From: Cellulomonas septica
Lineage (GTDB): Bacteria; Actinomycetota; Actinomycetes; Actinomycetales; Cellulomonadaceae
Reading direction: 5' to 3'
DNA length: 64,000 bases
Assembly (NCBI RefSeq): GCF_012396155.1
Contig: NZ_JAAXOY010000001.1
Location: forward strand, 28,376-92,375
Positions within the stretch are counted from its first letter, which is position 1, and each line of letters begins with the position of its first letter. The notes beneath the pieces are model-generated. The model was given only the letters and a program-made list of their open reading frames with translations. It ran no database searches and had not been told where the DNA came from. Made by a program: the position numbers and the translations under genes. This document shows, piece after piece, positions 56,979 to 64,000 of the stretch.

Positions 56979-57569
56979 GTGAACGCCCCGATCGAACCCG
57001 AGCCGCCGAACGCCGCTGTGCTGGACCGACTGCACCGGTGGGCCGACCTTCCGCTCGCCGCCGATCATCTGAGTGGCTTCGCTGGCCCGTGGAAGTTCAC
57101 GATTCGCCGATGGCTGCGGAAGCAGTCCGTACTTGACTTCCCGGCGCCCGCCACCGTGACGCAGCCCGACGAGGCGCTCATCTGGGAACGACGCGCTCGC
57201 GCCATCGCCGCCCAGCACTCGACTCGTGGCCAGTTCGCGATGTGGCTCCTCAGCGGCTCGGTCGGCGCATTGCTCGGACTGCTGATAGGAGGGTGGGCAT
57301 CCGCAACGCGCTCGTCGAGTGCGTGGCCGACCGTCGTCGGTGCTGCGATCGCCTGGGCCATCGGAGTCGCGCTCGTGATCGGGATCCTGGTGCTCGTCGC
57401 AGGACCGACACTCGCCTCGCTGCATGTGCACGCGCCGACGTGGGAGGCTCGGGCGGAGGCATACGCCCGGCGTCGGGAGGAGCTCCTCAAGCCGGACCCC
57501 GACGAGACAGCGGACGCGTCGCACCAGGGCTTGGCCGCCTCGCTCGCCAAGATGTTCCGATCAACGTGA
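56979..57569 (+). CDS. Hypothetical two-helix membrane protein
   Basis: A 196-residue protein with a soluble N-terminal part (residues 1-85), two transmembrane helices (FAMWLLSGSVGALLGLLIGG, about 88-107, and TVVGAAIAWAIGVALVIGIL, about 118-140) and a charged C-terminal helix (WEARAEAYARRREELLKPDP). No family is recognised. GTG 56979 is used. No good ribosome binding site is visible. The helix-hairpin plus cytoplasmic domain layout occurs in many membrane-associated accessory proteins. Confidence 0.6.
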   Translation: MNAPIEPEPPNAAVLDRLHRWADLPLAADHLSGFAGPWKFTIRRWLRKQSVLDFPAPATVTQPDEALIWERRARAIAAQHSTRGQFAMWLLSGSVGALLGLLIGGWASATRSSSAWPTVVGAAIAWAIGVALVIGILVLVAGPTLASLHVHAPTWEARAEAYARRREELLKPDPDETADASHQGLAASLAKMFRST

Positions 57570-57723
57570 GACGACGTCGTTGCATGTGGTCCTCCGCACG
57601 GAACGCCGCCGCGTGACCGAGCGCATCCGCATCTCATCAAGTCCAGGCGCTCGCCGTGCGCGCCTCTGGCACGGCGTCTAGCTCTCCGATCTCGTACCCG
57701 TCACGAGTACCTCGTCGCTCGCG

Positions 57724-58725
57724 TCACTCTCGAGGCAGTTCAGCCATCGCCTCTGCCAGACCGGGGTAGGACGAATCTTCGGCGAGAACCTTCTCGAGGT
57801 CCTTGCGAGCCATCGCCCGCTTGTTCTCCGCCAGGTAGGTGTAGGCCCGCTCGACGAGGGCCCGGTGCCGCAACTGGGCAGGCCTCGAACGAAGCCGGAG
57901 CGCCTCCTTCAGCGCTTCCCGCGCCGCACCCGGGTTGCCCGTTGAACGCAGCGCCACTGCTCGCTGGACGAGCAGGTACATTGACGCCTCGTCCTCGTTC
58001 GCAACCCCGTCGGTCAGTGCGATCACATCTGCCCAGCGCGCCTGCTCGGCGTAGAGCTCGGCCAACGACACAGCGGCAACCGTGGAGGGCGTCACCTCTT
58101 CGACGATGTCGGATGCGCCGCGTACATCGCCGGCAGACTGCAGCGCCTCAGCGAGCGTCAGGCCGATGGTGTCCCGTGTCAGAGGGAGCTCAACGCTGAT
58201 CTCCGGTGTGATCTCCAGGGCGAGCGCCGCCTGAGGGAGATACCGGGACAGGAACGGGTCTGTCGCGGGCTCGTACCCCTCGCGCCAGAGCCAGCCGAGG
58301 AGCTCTTGAACACGGGCGACATCGTTGCTCGGCAACGCACCCAGGAGGGCCTCAAGCAGAGCAGCAGTCCGCTGCGCCTCGGAATGGCCAGCGGCCACTC
58401 TCTGCACAGCGCCGGGATCGCGCTGGAGCACCGCCGCAGCGTGCAGGGCCTTCTCCCACCTCGGCGCCAGCATCCCAGGCTTCGGTGCCGACACCGGGGC
58501 GACCGCACGGGGTGGAGCACCAGTGCGGGCTTGGCTCGCGCCGCCCGCAGAGGTCGTATACGAGACCCCGGATCCCGGGATGCCGACTGTGCCCGTCACC
58601 CGGCCCGACGAATGCGCTCGAACGCGCGCGCCGTTGACCCCGACCGATGTGGAGACGCCTCGTGGCGTGACAGTCATCCGTACGCCGGGCATCACCTTGA
58701 ACGACTTGCGGACGCGAAAGCCCAT
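57724..58725 (-). CDS. DUF4236 plus TPR-like repeat protein
   Basis: A 333-residue protein. The N-terminus is a DUF4236 domain: MGFRVRKSFKVMPGVRMTVT followed by the Gly/Ser-rich beta pattern VGVNGARVRAHSSGRVTGTVGIPGSGVSYT, conserved in part as GIPGxGVSY. The remainder is a long helical region resembling TPR repeats (VDIVEEVTPSTVAAVSLAEL-type helices, ALKEALRLRSRPAQLRHRAL). The function of DUF4236 is unknown. ATG 58725 has AAAGGAGGG upstream, so the start is firm. It is the last gene on this side before the tRNA fragment. Confidence 0.85.
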   Translation of the reverse strand: MGFRVRKSFKVMPGVRMTVTPRGVSTSVGVNGARVRAHSSGRVTGTVGIPGSGVSYTTSAGGASQARTGAPPRAVAPVSAPKPGMLAPRWEKALHAAAVLQRDPGAVQRVAAGHSEAQRTAALLEALLGALPSNDVARVQELLGWLWREGYEPATDPFLSRYLPQAALALEITPEISVELPLTRDTIGLTLAEALQSAGDVRGASDIVEEVTPSTVAAVSLAELYAEQARWADVIALTDGVANEDEASMYLLVQRAVALRSTGNPGAAREALKEALRLRSRPAQLRHRALVERAYTYLAENKRAMARKDLEKVLAEDSSYPGLAEAMAELPRE

Positions 58726-59035
58726 GCTCGCCCTCCTTTGGTCGGAAGTTACTCCGACGGCGCGCGACCGTGAGCCGTTCGGAACCGGGCGGCCGGGTGA
58801 AGACCGAAGCACTCGGTTGCCTGCGGGTGCATGCTGGTTCAGGGCTCGCGGGCGGGCCCGGGCCCCCCACTCGACGCCCGCGTTTTCCCCACGGATTCAC
58901 TGAATGACAGCGGTCGTAGGTGCTGATCGCTGCACGGCCTCGATGAGGCACCGGCCTCATCAGTTCGCAGACCACGCGCTGTTTCGCTGACTGGTGCAAG
59001 ACGACAGCAGATCCAACCGGCGACGCCTGGATGCT

Positions 59036-59071
59036 TCAAGGGGTCGCAGGTTCAAATCCTGTCAGCCCGAC
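59036..59071 (+). repeat. 3' fragment of a tRNA gene, probable attachment-site remnant
   Basis: From the 3' side of the anticodon stem (TCAAG), through a 5-nt variable loop (GGGTC) and the T arm (GCAGG-TTCAAAT-CCTGT), to the acceptor strand CAGCCCGAC. A 5' half with GTCGGGCT is absent upstream. The pattern is most like actinobacterial tRNA-Pro. Integrases that use tRNA genes leave such a 3' direct-repeat fragment at one end of the element. The intact tRNA would be outside the window. Short GTGCCAC repeats at 59120-59140 lie just downstream. Confidence 0.75.
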
Positions 59072-59304
59072 AGTGTTTATGCAGTTCAGAGGCTCAAAGC
59101 CTCGAAGGCACGGAGCCCGTGCCACCTACGTGCCACGAAGCAAGCGGCACGGGTGGCGCGGGCTCTATTACTTCCTGGCCGTGACGCGACTCACACCCGT
59201 TCGCGAGCCCGCTCCCCCGGCGTCATTGTCAGAGCACCTTTGTACGGTCCCGCCCGTGGACTACTCCCGCCGTCTCGTGAACATGACCGACCCCCGCCGA
59301 GACG

Positions 59305-59502
59305 GTGAACCTCGCCCCTCCCCGGCACGCGACCGTCACGTCCGAGACCTACGGCGGTGAGACCGTGTCGATACCGGTCGCGGTGATCCAGCGGAGCCCG
59401 GCTCCTCCCGCGCCCGCCGTGTGGCTCTGCGTCCGGCAGCGGCTGGAGGCGGAGGTCTACTGGCTCGCGTGGCCGCCAGAGGACCGCGTCCGGCCGGCGT
59501 GA
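59305..59502 (+). CDS. Small hypothetical protein
   Basis: A 65-residue protein from GTG 59305, without a known family: a beta-rich middle (TVTSETYGGETVSIPVAVIQ) and a Trp-containing end (WLCVRQRLEAEVYWLAWPPE). No membrane segment. The ribosome binding site is weak. It is the first frame with coding-like composition after the tRNA fragment. Confidence is moderate to low. Confidence 0.4.
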   Translation: MNLAPPRHATVTSETYGGETVSIPVAVIQRSPAPPAPAVWLCVRQRLEAEVYWLAWPPEDRVRPA

Positions 59503-59601
59503 CCCCGTCCGACGCCAGACCAGCACGCGCCGCGCCGCCGCGCCGACGTCAACGGCGAGCCGTGACGTACTCCGGGACGTCGGCTGCGAGACGATGCCGA
59601 C

Positions 59602-60162
59602 GTGAACTGGTCAGCACTGGCTGAGTGGGCCGCCGCACTGATCGCTGCCGGAGCCCTCGTCGTCGCGCGTAGAGCTCGCACTGATTCGCGCGATTCCGCG
59701 ACGGCGTCGACCGCGTCCGCGACGTCGTCAGAGCGATCGGCGAAAGCCGCCGAATCAAGCGCGGAGGTCGCGCTCCTGGAATCGCGAAGGGCCGTCGAAC
59801 GCACCGACGTCACATGGACGATCACCGGAACGGCCGGCGACAGGACCGGACCGGAGCCGGGCATCGTGTCGGTTCGAAACGATGGCACGACGGAGGCCCG
59901 CGCCGTGATGGCGAACCTCTTCGTCAACGGTGCACGCTACGCGACGGCGTCGAGCACCGTGAGGCCAGCGGAATCGTTCGAGTTTGACGCGAGGGACGGC
60001 TACCGAGCGGGACTGGCCGCAGCCGCCGCCTTCCCGGAGAGTGCTCCGCTCGGGGACCCTGCGCTCGTCACGTTCCGCCTCCGAGTCGCTTGGGAGAGTC
60101 CTCTGGGCACTCCCGGACTGTTCGACGTGCCCGGATACTTTCGCCGCGAGAGCGATCGCTGA
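59602..60162 (+). CDS. Hypothetical membrane-anchored protein
   Basis: A 186-residue protein with a short N-terminal hydrophobic helix (LAEWAAALIAAGALVVARRA, about residues 4-23), then an Ala/Ser/Thr-rich coiled region (30-65) and a C-terminal beta-rich domain (VSVRNDGTTEARAVMANLFV; VTFRLRVAWESP). This layout (helix, coil, beta-sandwich) is frequent in uncharacterised actinobacterial proteins. GTG 59602 is used. No function can be assigned. Confidence 0.55.
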   Translation: MNWSALAEWAAALIAAGALVVARRARTDSRDSATASTASATSSERSAKAAESSAEVALLESRRAVERTDVTWTITGTAGDRTGPEPGIVSVRNDGTTEARAVMANLFVNGARYATASSTVRPAESFEFDARDGYRAGLAAAAAFPESAPLGDPALVTFRLRVAWESPLGTPGLFDVPGYFRRESDR

Positions 60163-60291
60163 CAAATCCGCGCGAACTAGCGCATGTGCTCATGGTGGAA
60201 CGGTTCACCGTCGGCCCCGCCACGGCGCTGCCGGGTGCGTGGGCGTGCCACGACCCCCGCAGCGTCTGGAGCATCTCTAGCGTCATGCTCC

Positions 60292-60633
60292 ATGGCGTCG
60301 CTCGTGGTGCTGCTCTCGGTGGTCGGTGCCGCGCTGCCGAGCCTCGGCGTCTTTCGCGTCTACCGGCGCGCTCGGTCCATCGAGCGCAAGCGTCGAGCGC
60401 TCGTCGCCAGTCGGGGCGGAGCCGTCTATGCGACCTATGACGACGTCGAGGAGTTCTGGAGACGGCTACACGCACCCACGGACCGCGTGCGAATCGCAGC
60501 ACTCGACGTCGCGCTTGTGTTCGCCGGGCTCGCGTGCACGGCTGCCGCGTCGATCCTCGGATTGGTCGCTGCCCGACCCTGCCCTCCGTGGAGTACGCCC
60601 TTGAGCAGACCCCCGCGCGGCCCGTCATCGTGA
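60292..60633 (+). CDS. Hypothetical two-helix membrane protein
   Basis: A 113-residue protein with an N-terminal hydrophobic helix (ASLVVLLSVVGAALPSLGVF), a charged middle (RARSIERKRRALVASRGGAV, YDDVEEFWRRLHAP) and a second helix (ALDVALVFAGLACTAAASIL). ATG 60292 is used, and in-frame starts upstream exist but look non-coding. No family is recognised. The first 15 bases before it show only a weak ribosome binding site. Confidence 0.5.
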   Translation: MASLVVLLSVVGAALPSLGVFRVYRRARSIERKRRALVASRGGAVYATYDDVEEFWRRLHAPTDRVRIAALDVALVFAGLACTAAASILGLVAARPCPPWSTPLSRPPRGPSS

Positions 60634-61090
60634 ACGCGCGCGGACAGGAGCGCCACGCCACCTACTCCGGGCCGACGCCGGGTGGGGATAAACGCCGCGC
60701 GGCTCCCGGGAGCCAGGCACCCGAGAGCCGCAACGGTCCTACCGGATCACTTCAGGATCCTGGTGGCGGAGGAACCACGGGGGCCTCCCTTCCCCGTGCA
60801 CACGGGGAAGATGACCGACCCGACCGGCGCGCCGCGTGCCCATGATGGGCACCGCCCGCCGCTGCCTGGCTACGCTCGTGGTCTCCGCTGACATCGACAA
60901 CCACAAGCCCCGGAGCGGTTCCCCCGGACCGTTGTCTGGGGTTTGTTCCTTCCGACCTAAGAAAGTCTGCGCGACGAAGTGGGGTCGCCGACGCGACCCG
61001 AGACGTGTTCGGGTAGCCGTGGCGGCGTGCGTGCGCTCGGCGACTTCCAGTGCACGCACATGCGCGCGCTGACTATGGCGAGGCGGCAAG

Positions 61091-61106
61091 TGTGATCTGC
61101 GTCACA
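61091..61106. promoter_or_regulatory. CRP/GlxR-type binding palindrome
   Basis: TGTGATCTGCGTCACA is a perfect TGTGA-N6-TCACA site, as bound by actinobacterial CRP/GlxR. No gene starts close downstream on the plus strand, and no minus-strand gene starts close on the other side, so it has no obvious target. Confidence 0.5.
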
Positions 61107-61432
61107 TCTCGATCGTCGGGCCCGTCTCTCCGCAGCCGCTCCTGCGCCCGCCGACGAGCCCGTCAACTACGGGCCCTCACCCGCGACGGCGACGCCGGAC
61201 CGCTCCCCTGACCAGCGCGAACGCCGCTACCGGGGAGCGATCCAGCCGAAAACGGAACGACCGGCGTGTAGGACGGTTCTGAGCGTAAGGGCTGGTCCTT
61301 GTTACGAGCCGTTCTCGGGTGGGACGAAAGATCATGGCGCGGGGTCCGGAGAGGGGTCCCGGAACGAACCGGGAGGGGTCCCCGCTCGTGATCGACGATC
61401 GACGCGTCTACGTCTCGTCATCGGCCAAGACA

Positions 61433-61471
61433 AGGGGCCCCGCGCCGATCGACGTCGGCGGCAGGGCCCCT
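61433..61471 (-). terminator. Terminator hairpin of the small minus-strand gene
   Basis: AGGGGCCC (61433-61440) pairs with GGGCCCCT (61464-61471), with an inner stem CGCCGA/TCGGCG. Read on the minus strand it lies 11 nt after the stop of the gene at 61482 and is followed by a T-containing stretch (TGTCTTGG). Confidence 0.6.
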
Positions 61472-61481
61472 GGCTATCTGA

Positions 61482-61658
61482 CTACGCGACGCGCACGAAC
61501 GAGTAGACGGTCCGGTCGCGGAACACGCGGTGTCCGCCGCCCGTCGCGTGGAACGTCACGCCCTCGATCTCGATCGGGTCAAGCGTCGAGACACGTTGCC
61601 GTTCGACCTCACCCGTAGACGGTCGCAAATACTCGATCGTCACCAGATCCTCATCCAT
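61482..61658 (-). CDS. Small hypothetical beta-rich protein
   Basis: A 58-residue protein: MDEDLVTIEYLRPSTGEVER, then a beta-rich segment VTFHATGGGHRVFRDRTVYSF. ATG 61658 has GGAAGAGG upstream. A TTG at 61670 would add four residues. A good terminator follows it. No family or membrane segment is recognised. Confidence 0.55.
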   Translation of the reverse strand: MDEDLVTIEYLRPSTGEVERQRVSTLDPIEIEGVTFHATGGGHRVFRDRTVYSFVRVA

Positions 61659-61866
61659 GTCCTCTTCCAATCGTTAGGCCCTGCCGGGCAAACACCCCGG
61701 TCCGGCTTCCCCGGCCGCGGTGGCATCTACTGTCGCGCACCCGCGTACGGGTTGTCTGGTCCCCGGCTGGGTGAGTCGTAGGCTCCACGCGCCGTGGGCG
61801 CTCTCCACCCGCTCACGCCCGGAGCGTCGACGTCCGCACGTTGGGGTGCGCCCCTAGCCTCTGGCC

Positions 61867-62472
61867 ATGGGTTTCGAGCTGGACGTGATCCTTCACAGTG
61901 AGCCGACGGCGTGGTGGGTGCCGTGGGCACCGTTCTTCGGCTCCGTGGTCCTAGCCGTTGCCACGTTCCTTGGCGTCGTCCACTCGTCGAACAAGAACGC
62001 CCGGACGATCGCTGAAACGGAGACTCGACGGCACGAAAACGTCGTGGCGGAGGCGCACACGGTTGCGACACGCAACGAGAAAGTCCAGGTGCTGCTGCGG
62101 CTCATCGACGAGTCGAACAAGCTGATCTTGGTGACGACAGACCTCTTTCAGACGATCCGTCGCGTTCGGTCTGGGGACGAACGTGCCGACTTCGTAGCAG
62201 CGCAGAGCGCGTTCAACGCGCAGAGCGCAGAAGTGACCAGCGCGGACGCGTCCGCGTACCTGTATGCACCGGAGTCACTCGCGACGCTGTCTCAGCGGCT
62301 GCAGAAGCATGTGGGGGCGGCGTTCGCGGGGGCGTTCGAGTTGGACGACACGGAGCTGGAGGTACGCCAAATGCAGACGCACGCGGAATTGAAACAGGAC
62401 CTATCGGCCCTCGTTAACGCCGTGCAGGCAGAACTGGGCCTGCGCCCTCCGGACCGGCTCGACGACAAGTAA
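61867..62472 (+). CDS. Hypothetical membrane protein with coiled-coil region
   Basis: A 201-residue protein with one N-terminal transmembrane helix (WWVPWAPFFGSVVLAVATFL, about residues 16-35) and a long helical cytoplasmic part (KNARTIAETETRRHENVVAE, LQKHVGAAFAGAFELDDTEL). No family is recognised. ATG 61867 lacks a strong ribosome binding site. Codon use is less GC-biased than in the copper island, which may mean recent acquisition. Confidence 0.65.
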   Translation: MGFELDVILHSEPTAWWVPWAPFFGSVVLAVATFLGVVHSSNKNARTIAETETRRHENVVAEAHTVATRNEKVQVLLRLIDESNKLILVTTDLFQTIRRVRSGDERADFVAAQSAFNAQSAEVTSADASAYLYAPESLATLSQRLQKHVGAAFAGAFELDDTELEVRQMQTHAELKQDLSALVNAVQAELGLRPPDRLDDK

Positions 62473-62632
62473 CGCGCAGGCGTTGTGCCGTGCGTACAAA
62501 CGTCCGCGTTCATTTGCGCTCACCCATCGGCCGCACCGCCGCTGTATCGAGCCGCCTCGGCTTACCACCCGCGCGCGGCCTCACGCTCGGCGCGCCGGTC
62601 GCGCACGGACCGAGCCCGCCCTGACCCCGGGC

Positions 62633-63535
62633 CTACCAGGACAGCGTCGCCTGGCCGCGCAGCACGCGGTGGTCGGACACCCAGAGGGACGTCGTGACGC
62701 CGCGGTGGTCCGCGGCCCAGCGGTTCCTGGTGAAGAAGACGTAGTCGCACTTGCGGGTGCCGCACGTGGGCGCGTCGTACGTACCGTCGCCGCCCGTGCG
62801 CGCCTGGTCGGCCTCGACCATGACACCCGTGCCCGTCTGGCAGCCGGTGGTCGACGTCCCGCCGAACGCGCTCGAGTAGAGGGGCCGGAGCGCCGCGGCG
62901 GCGGCGCAGGCGCGGACGTCGATGTTCGCGTCGACGCCGAGGATCGCGGCACCTCCGCCGGCCGCGTGCGTCGCGAGGCGGCTGCCGACCGCGGTGACCT
63001 GCTCGGCCGACGCGGCGCTCTGCACGGAGAAGTGCGAGGTGCACACCCGCAGCGCGGTGCCGATGACGACGTCGCCGCACAGCAGGTACCGCCGCTCGCT
63101 CTCGCCGAGCGGGTTGGGCAGGAGGGTCGCGGTGACGTTCGTGGGTGCCGGGGCGCGGGCGAGCAGCGCGATCCCCCAGCTGCGCGCGCCCGGGGCGCAG
63201 CGGTCGTCGCCGATCGTGACCGTCTGGAAGAACGTGCCGTGCCAGGCGGTGCCGAGCCGTTGGAGCAGGCGGTCGTAGGTGTAGCGGCACACCTCCTGCA
63301 ACGTCACGACGTCGCTGTCCGCGGTGAGCACGCTGCTCGCGACGACGTCCGCGCGTTGCGCCGCGGTCGAGTCGCAGACCGGGTCCCGCCCGAACTGGTC
63401 GCACGCGTTGAGCTCGAAGACCTTCGTCCGCACGGTCGCGGCGTCGGCGGCCGAGCCGACGGCGAGCGTCCCCGCGACGAGCGCGAGGAGGGCCAGGACC
63501 GCGACGAGGTGCCGGGGGCGGCGTCGGGCGTTCAT
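62633..63535 (-). CDS. Secreted endonuclease/exonuclease/phosphatase-fold protein
   Basis: A 300-residue secreted protein with a signal peptide (residues 1-30, ending ADAA). The fold shows the EEP-superfamily pattern: VFELNACDQFG at the start, VVTLQEVCRYTYDRLLQRL with the catalytic Glu (QEV), WGIALLAR, AAILGVDANIDV with the Asp-x-Asn pair, and the final WVSDHRVLRGQ with SDH. Members cleave DNA, RNA or phosphodiesters with a metal ion. Six or more Cys residues suggest disulfides. The ATG overlaps the stop of the TolB-like gene (ATGA). Substrate unknown. Confidence 0.82.
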   Translation of the reverse strand: MNARRRPRHLVAVLALLALVAGTLAVGSAADAATVRTKVFELNACDQFGRDPVCDSTAAQRADVVASSVLTADSDVVTLQEVCRYTYDRLLQRLGTAWHGTFFQTVTIGDDRCAPGARSWGIALLARAPAPTNVTATLLPNPLGESERRYLLCGDVVIGTALRVCTSHFSVQSAASAEQVTAVGSRLATHAAGGGAAILGVDANIDVRACAAAAALRPLYSSAFGGTSTTGCQTGTGVMVEADQARTGGDGTYDAPTCGTRKCDYVFFTRNRWAADHRGVTTSLWVSDHRVLRGQATLSW

Positions 63536-64000
63536 CGCATCGCGCACCGGGGGATTTCGATGCGGTCGGCGGCGACGAGGTCCGCAGCCGCGCCGATCGG
63601 GGCCGACGCGGTCAGGACGAACCGTCCGCCCGCGTCGCGCGACCAGGTCCGGGCGACCGGCGCGGACCCGCCGTTGTCGATCGTCGTGACCTGCGAGCCG
63701 TCGGCAGCCGTGTAGGCGAGGTCGCCGCCGACGCCCCGCAGCACGACCGTCGCGCGTCCCGTGGCCGCGTCGATCTCGACGGCCCGGTCGCGGGACCGGC
63801 CGGTGGCGGACGGCGCGCGCCCTTCGGCGGTCAGCAGCGTCGTCCCGTCGGGCGACCAGTCCAGCGACCGGAGTGCCACGGTCGCGTCGACGTGGTGCAG
63901 CGTCGTGGTCGCGCCGGACGTCGTGTCGGTCACGCGGACCTCCTGGGCGGCGTCGGGCAGGGTGACGACGAACGCGAGCCGCGTCCCGTCAGGGCTCCAG
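63532..64000 (-). CDS. TolB/WD40-like beta-propeller protein, N-terminus beyond the window
   Basis: About 156 residues are visible, open at the right edge. The sequence contains propeller repeats typical of TolB/WD40-like (PD40) proteins: WSPDGTRLAFVVTLPDAAQE, then LRSLDWSPDGTTLLTAEG and a closing stretch with DRIEIPRC. It overlaps the nuclease-fold gene by four bases and precedes it in the same transcript. It probably encodes a secreted or lipid-anchored protein, as is usual for this class. Confidence 0.7.
   Translation of the reverse strand, partial: WSPDGTRLAFVVTLPDAAQEVRVTDTTSGATTTLHHVDATVALRSLDWSPDGTTLLTAEGRAPSATGRSRDRAVEIDAATGRATVVLRGVGGDLAYTAADGSQVTTIDNGGSAPVARTWSRDAGGRFVLTASAPIGAAADLVAADRIEIPRCAMR

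Larger units (their letters stand above)
60634..61481. other. Long stretch without a supported gene
   Basis: Frames here are short, Arg/Pro-rich and lack ribosome binding sites. Composition is mixed, with GGG/CCC runs. The notable elements are a CRP-like palindrome at 61091-61106 and a terminator-like hairpin at 61433-61471. A degraded gene or a non-coding RNA cannot be excluded. Confidence 0.45.

Noticed and set aside
58996..59071. Complete tRNA gene
   Set aside because: The 5' acceptor strand and D arm are missing. Only the 3' half can be read.
60534..61089. Several Arg/Pro-rich open frames on both strands
   Set aside because: Typical random frames of GC-rich DNA. No ribosome binding sites, membrane segments or family motifs.
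1..64000. CRISPR arrays
   Set aside because: No series of regularly spaced repeats was seen, and no cas-type genes.

Overview
The window is about 70% G+C, uses many GTG starts, and its genes overlap by ATGA or GTGA. The best-matching protein families point to a high-GC actinobacterium, probably Micrococcales (Cellulomonas-like). Most of the window (about 0-59 kb) reads as a large integrative/conjugative island loaded with metal-resistance genes. A truncated 3' tRNA half (59036-59071, most like tRNA-Pro) looks like an attachment-site scar at or near one end. No integrase is visible.

Layout. 1-2.3 kb: 3' part of lgt, a small membrane protein and a VanY-like peptidase. 2.4-11.7 kb: one tightly overlapping plus-strand type IV secretion operon (pilin-like, VirB6/TrbL-like, SCO6880-like, VirB4-like ATPase, DnaB-N-like protein, VirD4 coupling protein, SLT/NlpC-like hydrolase, ArdC-like antirestriction protein). 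11.8-24.4 kb: a probable Mu/TniA-type transposon. It carries a minus-strand Cd/Pb-type operon (CmtR-like sensor, P1B ATPase, lspA, TlpA, CcdA, BNR lipoprotein), a methyltransferase/ICMT/CadD group, merR-merA, a res site and tniR-tniA-tniB. 24.7-31.6 kb: small unknown genes, an SOS-box region with DUF2188 and a YedK/HMCES-type gene that seems to lack a normal start codon, then a DUF4913-like gene and a MobF relaxase on the minus strand.

31.7-54.4 kb is a large copper island. It contains a ferredoxin-like gene, etfBA and a PaaK-like ligase; beta-propeller lipoproteins; a NlpC/P60 gene behind a c-di-AMP riboswitch; a thiol-redox operon (glutaredoxin, CcdA, redoxin, CC-rich peptide, DUF305); a CopRS-like two-component system; two copper-type P1B ATPases with CopZ; and a Met/His-rich secreted protein, NapH-like [4Fe-4S] membrane protein and FprA reductase. 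Almost every divergent promoter here, and the one at 0.8 kb, holds two TGAAG-like half-sites exactly 11 nt apart. This resembles the CopR box of Corynebacterium glutamicum, so the genes probably form one copper regulon run by the local CopRS pair. A CsoR-type operator also precedes the first copper ATPase.

54.6-58.7 kb holds unassigned genes, one preceded by a good LexA-type box. 59-62.5 kb holds short hypothetical membrane genes in a poorly coding stretch. 62.6-64 kb holds a secreted endonuclease/exonuclease/phosphatase-fold protein and a partial TolB-like gene, probably chromosomal.
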